A stretch of 64,000 nucleotides of DNA, taken from positions 310,001 through 374,000 of the forward strand of contig FOIY01000001.1 in the NCBI GenBank assembly GCA_900111435.1, written 5' to 3'. Below are positions 1-7,966 of this stretch, piece by piece. The translations under genes and the position numbers were made by a program. This stretch comes from Ruminococcaceae bacterium KH2T8. Its GTDB lineage: Bacteria > Bacillota > Clostridia > Saccharofermentanales > Saccharofermentanaceae. The notes beneath the pieces are model-generated. The model had not been told where the DNA came from and did not search any database. It saw only the letters and a list, made by a program, of their open reading frames with translations. Each line of letters starts with the position of its first letter. Within the stretch, counting starts at the first letter, position 1.

Positions 1-48
1 ATCCGTAGCTCTGACGCTGTCTCTTAAGATGACCTGTGCGGTGAGCAT
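1..48 (-). CDS. Start of an unidentified gene downstream of polC (partial)
   Basis: An ATG on the minus strand seven bases past the polC stop opens a frame that stays open to the window edge. It reads MLTAQVILRDSVRATD, 16 residues. An AAGG lies four bases before the ATG, a weak ribosome binding site. The close spacing suggests it is co-transcribed with polC. Sixteen residues are too few to assign a family; rimP is the usual gene after polC in Bacillota, but this start does not resemble RimP. The rest is outside the window. Confidence 0.5.
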   Translation of the reverse strand, partial: MLTAQVILRDSVRATD

Positions 49-54
49 CTTGCC

Positions 55-3000
55 TTACCCCAGCATCGAGAATATATCTATCTGGCTCGTCTCGGGAAGA
101 TCCTCGAGAAGACCATAGTCAGCCAGAGTCTGAAGAGCGGACTTACCGATACCGCTTCGCTGCATAAGATCCTCTCTCGTCGTGAAAGGCGCCTCTTCCC
201 TGGCTCGCGTGATATTCTCAGCGATAGACGAAGATATAGAATCGATAGATGCCAGAGGCGGAAGGATCTTGCCCTTTTCCACCTTCACGAAGTCGGTTGC
301 ATGCGAAGTATTGATATCTATGGGAAGGAATTCGATTCCTCTGTGATACATCTCCTCGATGATCTCGCAGAGATAATATTCCGACTTTGTCTTAGGGTTA
401 TTGTCCTGGTGCATGAGCTCGTTTAGTAGTCTTCTTCTCTCGGTAAGAGCAGCCTCACCCTGACACATCGTATTGGCGCTGAATTCATCGCCTCTGATCG
501 TGTAGAATGCGCAGTAATACTCCTCGGGGTAGTAGACCTTGAACCATGCTACACGAAGCGTAGAGATCGAGTATGCGGCGGCGTGCGCCTTAGGGAACAT
601 GTACTTGATCTTCTCGCACGATCCGATATACCAGTCGGGTACACCGTGCTCCTTCATGGTCTCTTTCCACTTCTCCCACTTCTCGGGAACGGCACCGCCT
701 GCGACCTTACCCTTACGGACATTCTCCATGATGTCGAACGCATCCTTATTGGGAACTCCCCAGTAGATGAGCCTTGTCATGATGGAGTCACGACATCCGA
801 TAACGGAATTAAGGTCACAGATACCGTCTCTGATAAGATCCTGAGCATTACCTGTCCATACGTCAGTACCGTGGGACAGACCCATGAGCTGTACGAGGTC
901 ATAGAACCTTCTCGGCTTTGCTTCCTTGATCATGCCTCGTGCCATGTGAGTACCAAGCTCGGAAAGACCGAGAGTAGCAGATCCGGCTTCCGTCGCTTCC
1001 AGAGGGAATCCCAATGCGTTGGTAGACTCAAGAAGGCTCATTACCTTATCGTCGGGCACAGGGATCGTGGTAACTTCTATCTTCGTAAGATCCTGAAGCA
1101 TTCGAAGAACCGTAGGGTCTGCGTGACCCAGGATATCGAGCTTAAGGATCGTATCGTGCATCGCATGGAAGTCGAAGTGTGTCGTTATTATTCCGCAGTC
1201 CGTCTTGTTAGCCGGGTACTGAATGGGAGTGAACTCATATACATCCATCTCCTTGGGAACAACGACGATACCACCGGGGTGCTGGGACGTAGTCCTCTTG
1301 ACGCCGACGATACCCTCCGACATATATGTGAGCATCGCATTAGAACAGATAAGTCCCTTCATCTCAGCAACGCTCTTTGCTACGCCGATGGCGTTCTTAT
1401 CCGCATATGTACCGATAGTACCTGCCCTGAACGTATGAGTATGACCGAAGAGATACTCGACATACTTATGGGCACGGGGCTGATATGCACTCGAGAAGTT
1501 AAGGTCGATATCAGGCTCCTTATCACCGTTAAAGCCAAGGAACGTCTCGAAGGGGATATCCTGTCCGTCCTTGATCATGTGCGCGCCGCAGCACGGGCAG
1601 TCCTTGGGCTCCATATCGAATCCGGAACCGAACTCACCCGAGTTATCGAACTCGACATAACAGCAGTCGGGACATCTGTAGTGCGGCGGCAGAGGATTGA
1701 CCTCCGAGATACCGCACATCGTAGCCGCGAACGAAGATCCTACCGATCCTCTCGAACCAACGATATATCCGTCGTTATTTGACTTCTTAACAAGACGGTA
1801 CGCGATATAGTACATGATCGCGAATCCGTGTCCGATGATGGATTTGAGCTCCTTTTCCAGTCTCGCCTTAACTACTTCGTTAAGGACGCCGTTATGCCTG
1901 TAGAGTCTGTTAGCTCTCGTGAATGCGATATCACGTACATCGGCGGCAGCTCTCGAGATGATAGGCGGATATGTACCGTCGGGGAACGGCTTGATACCGT
2001 ACTCGATCATGTCCGCGATCTTATTGGTATTCTCGACAACGACCTCGAAGGCCTTTTCTTCACCAAGATATGAGAACTCGCGAAGCATCTCATCCGTAGA
2101 TCTGAAGTAGAGATCACTCTGCATCTCGGCATCGGCAAATCCCATATTCATGAGAAGGTACTTACGATACATACCATCCTCGGGATCAAGGAAGTGCGAG
2201 TCAGTCGTAGCACAGCAAGGAAGCCCGAAAGCATCCGCCACTTCTACGAGGAGCTCGTTAACGATCCTGATGTCATTGGCATCAAGAGGAACATTACCCG
2301 TATCAGACTTCGCGGGATCCTGCCTTGTCATGAACATGTTGTTGCAAAGTGGCTGTATCTCGACATAAGCATAAAGGCTCATTATGTCTTTGAACTCTTC
2401 GCTTGCCTTAAGAGCATCCATCGTAGCGACTCTGTCCTTACCGCAAGACTTATAAGTCTTGAGTACGGCTCTGTAGATCTCGCCTCGCTCGCAGGCACCG
2501 CCTACGATGATCGATGACTGGAAATACTTAAGAAGGCTCTTGGGAGTCCTGGGTCTTCTGTGGAAATAATGAACATGTGACTCCGAGATAAGTCTGTACA
2601 TGTTATAAAGTCCCATGTTATTTCTCACGAGATAGATGATATGGTATGTCGGATTATCCTTTGACTTGATCTGATCAAGATCAAAGTGACCTATATCGTG
2701 GTTGAGCTTTGTAGGATCGGTCGACTCCTTATCCTTCAAATAACCGATGATGAAGTTGGCGTTGATCCTGCACTGGTCGATCAGCTCATTACCCGTAAGC
2801 GCGATATCACCTGCGAGGTCCTTACATGCGGCTGCCTCGTCGATATACTGATTCTCTTTGTAGACATACTTCAGGATATCTGCAGAAGAGATCGCAGGCA
2901 TAAGGAACTTATGTCTGTAGTAGACATGATCCTCGATATTGATACCGTATCCTGCTCTTCTTATGAATGCGAGCGCATTAAAGATATCGGGACCTGCGAT

Positions 3001-4875
3001 ATACGAATCTCCGATGAATTCCAGGAGTTCTCCGACCCTGTAGTAGGAATCGCAGGGCTCTCCCGTTCCCTGATAGATTATGTCCTCGACCTCTGCATAG
3101 AAATCGGCTACGTGCTCATATTCGATCGCATCGGGTACGAACTCGATATCGTCCTCTGCATATTCACCGATAAGAGATGAATCGGCATTTAAGATATGAG
3201 ACTTATCTTCTCTTGCAGCCGAACCCTTTGAAGCGATATTTTCGTCGCGAAGTTCCTCGGGGATCTCCTCGGGGTCCCAAAGGCTCTTGTCGATATCCTT
3301 CTTTGAGAAGTCCATTGCATCTTCATCGGACTCACCCTCTGCAGGGATCCTTACAGCCTTATAACCCTTGAGCCTGTACTTACTTGCGGCGATATGAGTG
3401 ATCCTGTCCGTACAGGAATCCTTACCCGTAGTAGTGATAGCTATTGATACGATATTTCCGACATGACGTCTCTCGTCCTCCTCGAAAGGAAGATTATAGA
3501 AGATCGTAGGACCGTCATCTGCAAGATAACCCTCGCATCCGAGGATGGCCTTGAACTTCTCATCGGTATCTCCGACAGTTAACTTCTTAGCAGTGTTATA
3601 TACTTCGGGGAAAGCCTGTACTACACCGTGATCTGTGATCGCACATGCCTTATGTCCGAAAGAAGCCGCGAGCTTCATGATAGCGGCAGGGTCAGATACC
3701 GCATCCTTCTCACTCATCTTGGAGTGGACATGAAGCTCTACTCTCTTCATGTCTGAAAGATCCTTACGCTTAGGCGGCTTAGGTGCTTCGAATATTCCCT
3801 GCACCTTCAGGTTGAACTCGCCTCTGTTGTACTGAGGCTCGCCCTGAAATCCTGCCCATCCGCCTTTCTTAAACATCTTCTCGAAAGAATCGGCTTCGTC
3901 GGGCTTAACGAACATGATGCCCGCGATACCGCCCGTCTTATCGATGATATTAAACTTCGCGATAACGACCTTACCCGACTTACTGAGCTTAAGATCATCC
4001 GTAAGTGTCAGCTGACCTACGACATTGACCATCGTCTCTTCTGCGGTAACGTTCTTGATATCGAATGTCTCAATATCCTTCGTGACACGACCAAATAAAG
4101 CCTCGGCCTTGCGGTTGTTATAAAACTCCCTGCCGCTTCCCTGATCGTTATTCTTATTCTCTTTCTGCTGCTCCTTGGCCTTATATGCCCAGGAGTTCTT
4201 GTCAACCTTGGGAGCCTCTTCTTCGGCTGCCGCAGCCGCCTGCTCCTGTTCCTTTTCCTGCTGTTCCTGAGCCTGCATCTGAGCCATTACCTCTGGCGGC
4301 AGATACGGCATATAAGGATCGGCGGGCGCCGGAGGCGGAGCCTCGTTATAGTCCATATCGCAATATGCATCTACGGGGATATCTTCATACACGGGAGATT
4401 CCGTGATAAGGAAATCCGAACCTTCCAGAGTAACGTTTAACATCGTCTCGATAAGATCAAGGACCGCTGAGCACATCCTGAGTCTTACCGCATTCTCGAC
4501 AAAGTCATCGTAAAGGGCATCGAGATACACCTTGAGCTTCATGTCTTCACCGACTTCGAAAGTACACTTATCGGCATAGCAAAGCTCGGGATTTCTCCTA
4601 ATGAGCTCGCGTACGAAGAAAGGATTTAATGCCTTAACATATGATGCGACATTTTCCTTATTCGAAGATACGAAGAATATCTTAAGATCACATTCCGTGA
4701 GTTTCTTTATCGCATTGGAAAAAGCAACGAGAGAATTATCATCTTCGGGAAGTCCGGACAGCACGAGGCGAAGGATATTCTTATCCTTATAAAGGTCTAT
4801 CTTTTCGACCGTAACATTATCAAGTCCGCGGATAAGATCAGCGGACAGTTCAAGCATTGATACGATTCTCTTCAT
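55..4875 (-). CDS. polC: DNA polymerase III alpha subunit, Gram-positive PolC type, with a degenerate exonuclease domain
   Basis: Replicative DNA polymerase of Bacillota, 1606 residues against about 1440 in B. subtilis. Visible parts: N-terminal domain (1-170), a Pro/Gln/Glu-rich linker (about 185-260), an OB fold (about 275-365), a PHP domain starting at HVHSKMSEKDA (about 377), an exonuclease-like region split by an acidic insert (about 475-700), a zinc module (CPDC and CPCC pairs), the polymerase core with catalytic PDIDLNFS, and a C-terminal QIDIF clamp-binding motif. The polymerase core aligns closely with known PolC. The exonuclease does not keep its catalytic residues: the DVETTG position reads AITTTG, HNxxFD reads GPDIFN, and the last motif has no His. 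ispG ends two bases upstream, so the two are coupled. Proofreading by this subunit is probably lost (inference). Confidence 0.97.
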   Translation of the reverse strand: MKRIVSMLELSADLIRGLDNVTVEKIDLYKDKNILRLVLSGLPEDDNSLVAFSNAIKKLTECDLKIFFVSSNKENVASYVKALNPFFVRELIRRNPELCYADKCTFEVGEDMKLKVYLDALYDDFVENAVRLRMCSAVLDLIETMLNVTLEGSDFLITESPVYEDIPVDAYCDMDYNEAPPPAPADPYMPYLPPEVMAQMQAQEQQEKEQEQAAAAAEEEAPKVDKNSWAYKAKEQQKENKNNDQGSGREFYNNRKAEALFGRVTKDIETFDIKNVTAEETMVNVVGQLTLTDDLKLSKSGKVVIAKFNIIDKTGGIAGIMFVKPDEADSFEKMFKKGGWAGFQGEPQYNRGEFNLKVQGIFEAPKPPKRKDLSDMKRVELHVHSKMSEKDAVSDPAAIMKLAASFGHKACAITDHGVVQAFPEVYNTAKKLTVGDTDEKFKAILGCEGYLADDGPTIFYNLPFEEDERRHVGNIVSIAITTTGKDSCTDRITHIAASKYRLKGYKAVRIPAEGESDEDAMDFSKKDIDKSLWDPEEIPEELRDENIASKGSAAREDKSHILNADSSLIGEYAEDDIEFVPDAIEYEHVADFYAEVEDIIYQGTGEPCDSYYRVGELLEFIGDSYIAGPDIFNALAFIRRAGYGINIEDHVYYRHKFLMPAISSADILKYVYKENQYIDEAAACKDLAGDIALTGNELIDQCRINANFIIGYLKDKESTDPTKLNHDIGHFDLDQIKSKDNPTYHIIYLVRNNMGLYNMYRLISESHVHYFHRRPRTPKSLLKYFQSSIIVGGACERGEIYRAVLKTYKSCGKDRVATMDALKASEEFKDIMSLYAYVEIQPLCNNMFMTRQDPAKSDTGNVPLDANDIRIVNELLVEVADAFGLPCCATTDSHFLDPEDGMYRKYLLMNMGFADAEMQSDLYFRSTDEMLREFSYLGEEKAFEVVVENTNKIADMIEYGIKPFPDGTYPPIISRAAADVRDIAFTRANRLYRHNGVLNEVVKARLEKELKSIIGHGFAIMYYIAYRLVKKSNNDGYIVGSRGSVGSSFAATMCGISEVNPLPPHYRCPDCCYVEFDNSGEFGSGFDMEPKDCPCCGAHMIKDGQDIPFETFLGFNGDKEPDIDLNFSSAYQPRAHKYVEYLFGHTHTFRAGTIGTYADKNAIGVAKSVAEMKGLICSNAMLTYMSEGIVGVKRTTSQHPGGIVVVPKEMDVYEFTPIQYPANKTDCGIITTHFDFHAMHDTILKLDILGHADPTVLRMLQDLTKIEVTTIPVPDDKVMSLLESTNALGFPLEATEAGSATLGLSELGTHMARGMIKEAKPRRFYDLVQLMGLSHGTDVWTGNAQDLIRDGICDLNSVIGCRDSIMTRLIYWGVPNKDAFDIMENVRKGKVAGGAVPEKWEKWKETMKEHGVPDWYIGSCEKIKYMFPKAHAAAYSISTLRVAWFKVYYPEEYYCAFYTIRGDEFSANTMCQGEAALTERRRLLNELMHQDNNPKTKSEYYLCEIIEEMYHRGIEFLPIDINTSHATDFVKVEKGKILPPLASIDSISSSIAENITRAREEAPFTTREDLMQRSGIGKSALQTLADYGLLEDLPETSQIDIFSMLG

Positions 4876-4877
4876 GA

Positions 4878-5933
4878 TCAGCTCTTACTTTCTTCGCCCA
4901 GTTTTTTTACTTCGGAGACAAACTCCTCGACAGCAGTATCTGCCGAAAGTCTCCTGATCGTCTGTCCCTTCCTGAAAAGAAGGAATTCATCCTTGCCGCC
5001 TGCAAGTCCGATATCGGCTTCTCTTGCTTCTCCGGGACCGTTTACTACACATCCCATTACCGCGACCTTGAGGTCATACGGGAGATGACATATACGTCTT
5101 TCTATCTCTGATGCGAGCTCGATGAGCGGGACCTGTGTCCTGCCACATGTGGGACAGGAAACGAATGTGATACCTCCGCTTCGAAGATCAAGTGCCTTAA
5201 GGATACTTATACCCGCAAATACTTCATCTACCGGATCGCCCGTGAGCGATACTCTTATCGTATCTCCTATACCTTCTGCCAGGAGTGCTCCGATACCTAC
5301 TGCGGACTTGATCATTCCTTCTCTTACGGTGCCTGCTTCGGTGACTCCTACATGGAGAGGATAATCGCACTTTGAAGACAGTTCCCTGTACGTCTCGATA
5401 GTGAGCTTCGGGCTACTCGACTTGATACTTATAACAATGTCGTCAAAGTCTTCGTCCTCCAAGAGCTTAACTGCTTCAAGCGCACTGATCGTCATGTTCT
5501 CAGCACACACTCCGCCGTACTTTTCTACCAGTTTTCGATCAAGGGATCCGGAGTTGACTCCGACTCTTATCGGCAGTCCTCTTTCCTTACAGATATCGGC
5601 TACCTGACGAAGCTTCTCGTGACCTCCGATATTACCCGGATTGATCCTGATCTTGGCTGCTCCGTTCTTTGCCGCTTCGATAGCGAGCCTATAGTCAAAA
5701 TGGATATCGGCAACAACCGGCAGAGGTGATTTAGCTGTTATCTCCTTTAATGCCTCGGCGGCTTCCATATCGGGTACCGCTACACGAGTGATATCACAAC
5801 CTGCATCCTTGAGCTTATATATCTGCTCCAAAGTTGCCTTGACATCCTGTGTCTTTGTGTTGTTCATAGACTGGACTCTGATGGGATTTCCGCCACCTAA
5901 GAGCACACCGCCTACCGATACGACTTTTGACAT
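4878..5933 (-). CDS. ispG: 4-hydroxy-3-methylbut-2-enyl diphosphate synthase (IspG/GcpE)
   Basis: Cytosolic 4Fe-4S enzyme of the methylerythritol phosphate route to isoprenoids; it converts the cyclic 2,4-diphosphate of methylerythritol to hydroxymethylbutenyl diphosphate. The protein has 351 residues, the usual bacterial short form. The N-terminal TIM barrel begins with VGGVLLGGGNPIRVQSMNNT, and the cluster-binding cysteines lie in CPTCGRTQ and CVVNGPGEA near the C terminus. AAGGAG sits seven bases before the ATG. It is followed after two bases by polC, an arrangement known in Bacillota, where dxr and rseP usually precede; here they are absent and a terminator lies upstream instead. Confidence 0.97.
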   Translation of the reverse strand: MSKVVSVGGVLLGGGNPIRVQSMNNTKTQDVKATLEQIYKLKDAGCDITRVAVPDMEAAEALKEITAKSPLPVVADIHFDYRLAIEAAKNGAAKIRINPGNIGGHEKLRQVADICKERGLPIRVGVNSGSLDRKLVEKYGGVCAENMTISALEAVKLLEDEDFDDIVISIKSSSPKLTIETYRELSSKCDYPLHVGVTEAGTVREGMIKSAVGIGALLAEGIGDTIRVSLTGDPVDEVFAGISILKALDLRSGGITFVSCPTCGRTQVPLIELASEIERRICHLPYDLKVAVMGCVVNGPGEAREADIGLAGGKDEFLLFRKGQTIRRLSADTAVEEFVSEVKKLGEESKS

Positions 5934-6033
5934 CTATAGTCTCCTTTTTAGTTCGTTCATTTCGATAAAGATAGTCTATCACTTTAGGGGCGATTTTCTT
6001 GTTACAAATTCCCCTTCTCGAAAATTGTCACAT

Positions 6034-6065
6034 AAAAAAGTGAGACCGGAAATCCGATCTCACTT
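6034..6065 (-). terminator. Rho-independent terminator of the H1-like gene
   Basis: On the minus strand a stem AAGTGAGAtCGG / CCGgTCTCACTT with a short loop is followed by six T. It lies about 30 bases after the stop of the H1-like gene and before ispG, so it separates the two transcription units. Confidence 0.85.
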
Positions 6066-6097
6066 ATAGTTATCAGTCTATATATCTGATGCGTTTA

Positions 6098-6592
6098 TCA
6101 GAAAAGATCTACGGAACCTGTTACTGTGCCGTTGATAACATAGTAAGCCTTGTTCTCTTCAGACTTAACATAGATCTCAAGTGTCTTGATAGTATCCTTG
6201 TAAGCCTTATTGACCTTCTTAACAACATCTGTATAAGCGATGCCCTGATCAGCTGTGTTCTGGATGATGAACTTCTTGGGCTCAACGATCTTCTTAGCAG
6301 CAGCCTTCTTAGCGGGCTTTTTAGCAGCCTTCTTAGCAGGTGCCTTCTTTGCAGCAGCCTTGGGAGCTTCCTTCTTAGCAGCAGCCTTAGGTGCTTCCTT
6401 CTTTGCAGCGGGCTTCTTAGCAGCAGCCTTCTTAGCAGGTGCCTTCTTTGCAGCGGGCTTCTTAGCAGCAGCCTTCTTAGCTGCAGGAGCCTTAGGTGCA
6501 ACAGCAGCCTTTGCCTCTGTCTTTACTTCTGTCTTAACAGCTTCAGCAGCCTTAACGGGAGCCTTAGCATCTTCAATCTTTGTTGTAGGCAT
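6098..6592 (-). CDS. Histone H1-like Lys/Ala/Pro-rich protein with a conserved C-terminal domain
   Basis: A 164-residue, strongly basic protein. Residues about 1-105 are built of AAKKPAAKK, APAKKAAAKK and KEAPKAAAKK repeats, as in bacterial H1/Hc1-like nucleoid proteins. Residues about 106-164 form a separate domain (FIIQNTADQGIAY... AYYVINGTVTGSVDLF) that resembles the Clostridia family DUF6465, as I remember it. AGGAGG lies ten bases before the ATG, and the gene has its own promoter and terminator, so it is a single-gene unit. DNA binding and compaction by the tail is inference from composition; the function of the C-terminal domain is unknown. Confidence 0.85.
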   Translation of the reverse strand: MPTTKIEDAKAPVKAAEAVKTEVKTEAKAAVAPKAPAAKKAAAKKPAAKKAPAKKAAAKKPAAKKEAPKAAAKKEAPKAAAKKAPAKKAAKKPAKKAAAKKIVEPKKFIIQNTADQGIAYTDVVKKVNKAYKDTIKTLEIYVKSEENKAYYVINGTVTGSVDLF

Positions 6593-6683
6593 AACGATTA
6601 ATCCTCCTGTGATCGTATGTTATGAATTATACATAGTTTAACTTTAATAAAGTTTTCTATCAACTATTTTTTAATTCTTTGCT

Positions 6684-6692
6684 ATTATAGCA
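6684..6692 (-). promoter_or_regulatory. Extended -10 promoter of the H1-like gene
   Basis: The minus strand reads TGCTATAAT, a perfect -10 with the TGn extension, about 92 bases before the ATG. No good -35 box is seen 17 bases upstream. The resulting leader would be about 85 nt. Confidence 0.55.
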
Positions 6693-6802
6693 CTTTCACA
6701 AAAAAGAAAATTGAGTTTCCGCGTTTTCTGACCACATTTCACACAACGTTTACAAACTCACAAACGCTGCATTATATAGTATTTTTCGAATCGGGTTTCC
6801 GT

Positions 6803-6842
6803 ATGCGAAAACATGCTCAAGTTGAAGAGTATTTTTTCGCAT
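6803..6842. other. Hairpin after the zinc-ribbon protein gene
   Basis: Perfect 9-bp arms ATGCGAAAA and TTTTCGCAT enclose 22 bases, just past the stop of the 6855-7814 gene. There is no T run on the minus side, so it is only a possible terminator or mRNA 3' end. Apart from this and the -10 box, the 262-base gap from 6593 to 6854 shows nothing. Confidence 0.4.
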
Positions 6843-6854
6843 CATTTTTGATCA

Positions 6855-7814
6855 TCATGCACTCACATTTTGCGATGGATTTTTCTTCTCGATCCGTACA
6901 TCCAAAATGATGATCTTTTTCTTCAAAGCGTTGAGTTTTTCATCGATCAAAGTGATCTCATTTTCTTTCTTCGCGATCTGCTCTAATACTTCATCATCGC
7001 TAATATGCTTTACCGACTTGATGGCCTTTCTTACGTGATGTTTCTTGTGAAATCCGTTAGCGAATCTGACTAGTCTCGGCAATGCCAGAGCATAAAACAG
7101 AGCAGGTATTACAACTGCCAAAGACATGGTTATGGCTCTTTGCATATCCGCATCATGTGTTCCCATATCAACAAAGAAAAATATCACTGCGGCAATTGCG
7201 ATAAATATCAAGATCAATGCGCTCGCTCCGTATCCGCTCAGTTCTCCGCGCTGTGTGAAATACATATCAAACATGACATTGGATATGGAATCGGGAGCAT
7301 ACTCTTTGGAGTCATATTCCGTTATCTCATATTCATACTCGTTATGGCTCTTATCTTTTTTCCTGAGGGTTGCGATCTCATCCTTTGTCTCTTTTTTCTT
7401 TATGCCGAGTTCAAGGTATTTTACGATTGTATTAAAGTATTCCTTATATTCATCAGGTGATCTGCCTATCACGTCTTTTCTTATGACATCGGGAACTGCC
7501 ATCAGCCACTTACTTGCCACATGGATATTCCTGATCGAAGTGATCTTTAAAGATGCGAGCATGAGTCCTCTTAACGCTCTTATGTTATGAGGATCTTTCT
7601 GCAGGATAAACGAAAATGTCCTTGAAGCTGCAGAGAAATTTCTCGCTCTTAAGAATGAATATCCGACGAAGACGGAATCTTCGTTAAGATAATATGCATA
7701 GTCATGAGTTACGCCGCAGTAAGTGCATACAAGGATCTGCTTTTCCGTATCGAGTCTGAGCGGTGCTCCGCACGAATTACATACATGCTCTCTGATGAAT
7801 GTTGTTCCTTCCAT
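6855..7814 (-). CDS. Zinc-ribbon membrane protein of unknown function
   Basis: 319 residues. An N-terminal zinc ribbon (CNSCGAPL at about 12 and CTYCGVTH at about 31) is followed by a helical, TPR-like region (about 45-150), a charged stretch, two membrane segments (ALILIFIAIAAVIFFF near 200 and a second near 230), and a Lys/Glu-rich coiled coil (about 265-310). I do not recognise a named family. The zinc ribbon would be on the cytosolic side. The gene stands alone, with an AAAGG-type ribosome binding site upstream and the terminator of the next operon behind it. Confidence 0.75.
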   Translation of the reverse strand: MEGTTFIREHVCNSCGAPLRLDTEKQILVCTYCGVTHDYAYYLNEDSVFVGYSFLRARNFSAASRTFSFILQKDPHNIRALRGLMLASLKITSIRNIHVASKWLMAVPDVIRKDVIGRSPDEYKEYFNTIVKYLELGIKKKETKDEIATLRKKDKSHNEYEYEITEYDSKEYAPDSISNVMFDMYFTQRGELSGYGASALILIFIAIAAVIFFFVDMGTHDADMQRAITMSLAVVIPALFYALALPRLVRFANGFHKKHHVRKAIKSVKHISDDEVLEQIAKKENEITLIDEKLNALKKKIIILDVRIEKKNPSQNVSA

Positions 7815-7912
7815 TTTTTACCCTTTACCTTTCATAAGGAACTGCATTTTCCTTACAACATATATAACGCAAATAAATTGCTCACGGTTGCATCGGAAAA
7901 CAAGATATAAAG

Positions 7913-7943
7913 AACCCCCCGGGACATCTCTATCCCGAGGGTT
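7913..7943 (-). terminator. Terminator of the MoxR/VWA operon
   Basis: On the minus strand the stem AACCCtcGGGA / TCCCGggGGGTT closes an 8-base loop and is followed by CTTTATAT. It starts 24 bases after the stop of the TPR protein gene, the last gene of the operon. Confidence 0.7.
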
Positions 7944-7966
7944 GAAATTCTTTAACGTATCAGAGC

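Noticed and set aside
1-48. rimP after polC
   Set aside because: The 16 residues visible do not look like the start of RimP; left unassigned.
583-1782. Long plus-strand frame (399 codons) inside polC
   Set aside because: It is antisense to conserved PolC polymerase motifs; its protein has no recognisable domain and no ribosome site.
4878-5933. dxr-rseP-ispG-polC operon
   Set aside because: Only ispG and polC are present; the H1-like gene and a terminator lie upstream.
6255-6641. Hydrophobic Ala/Phe-rich plus-strand frame
   Set aside because: Mirror of the Lys/Ala repeats of the H1-like gene (AAG read backwards gives CTT).
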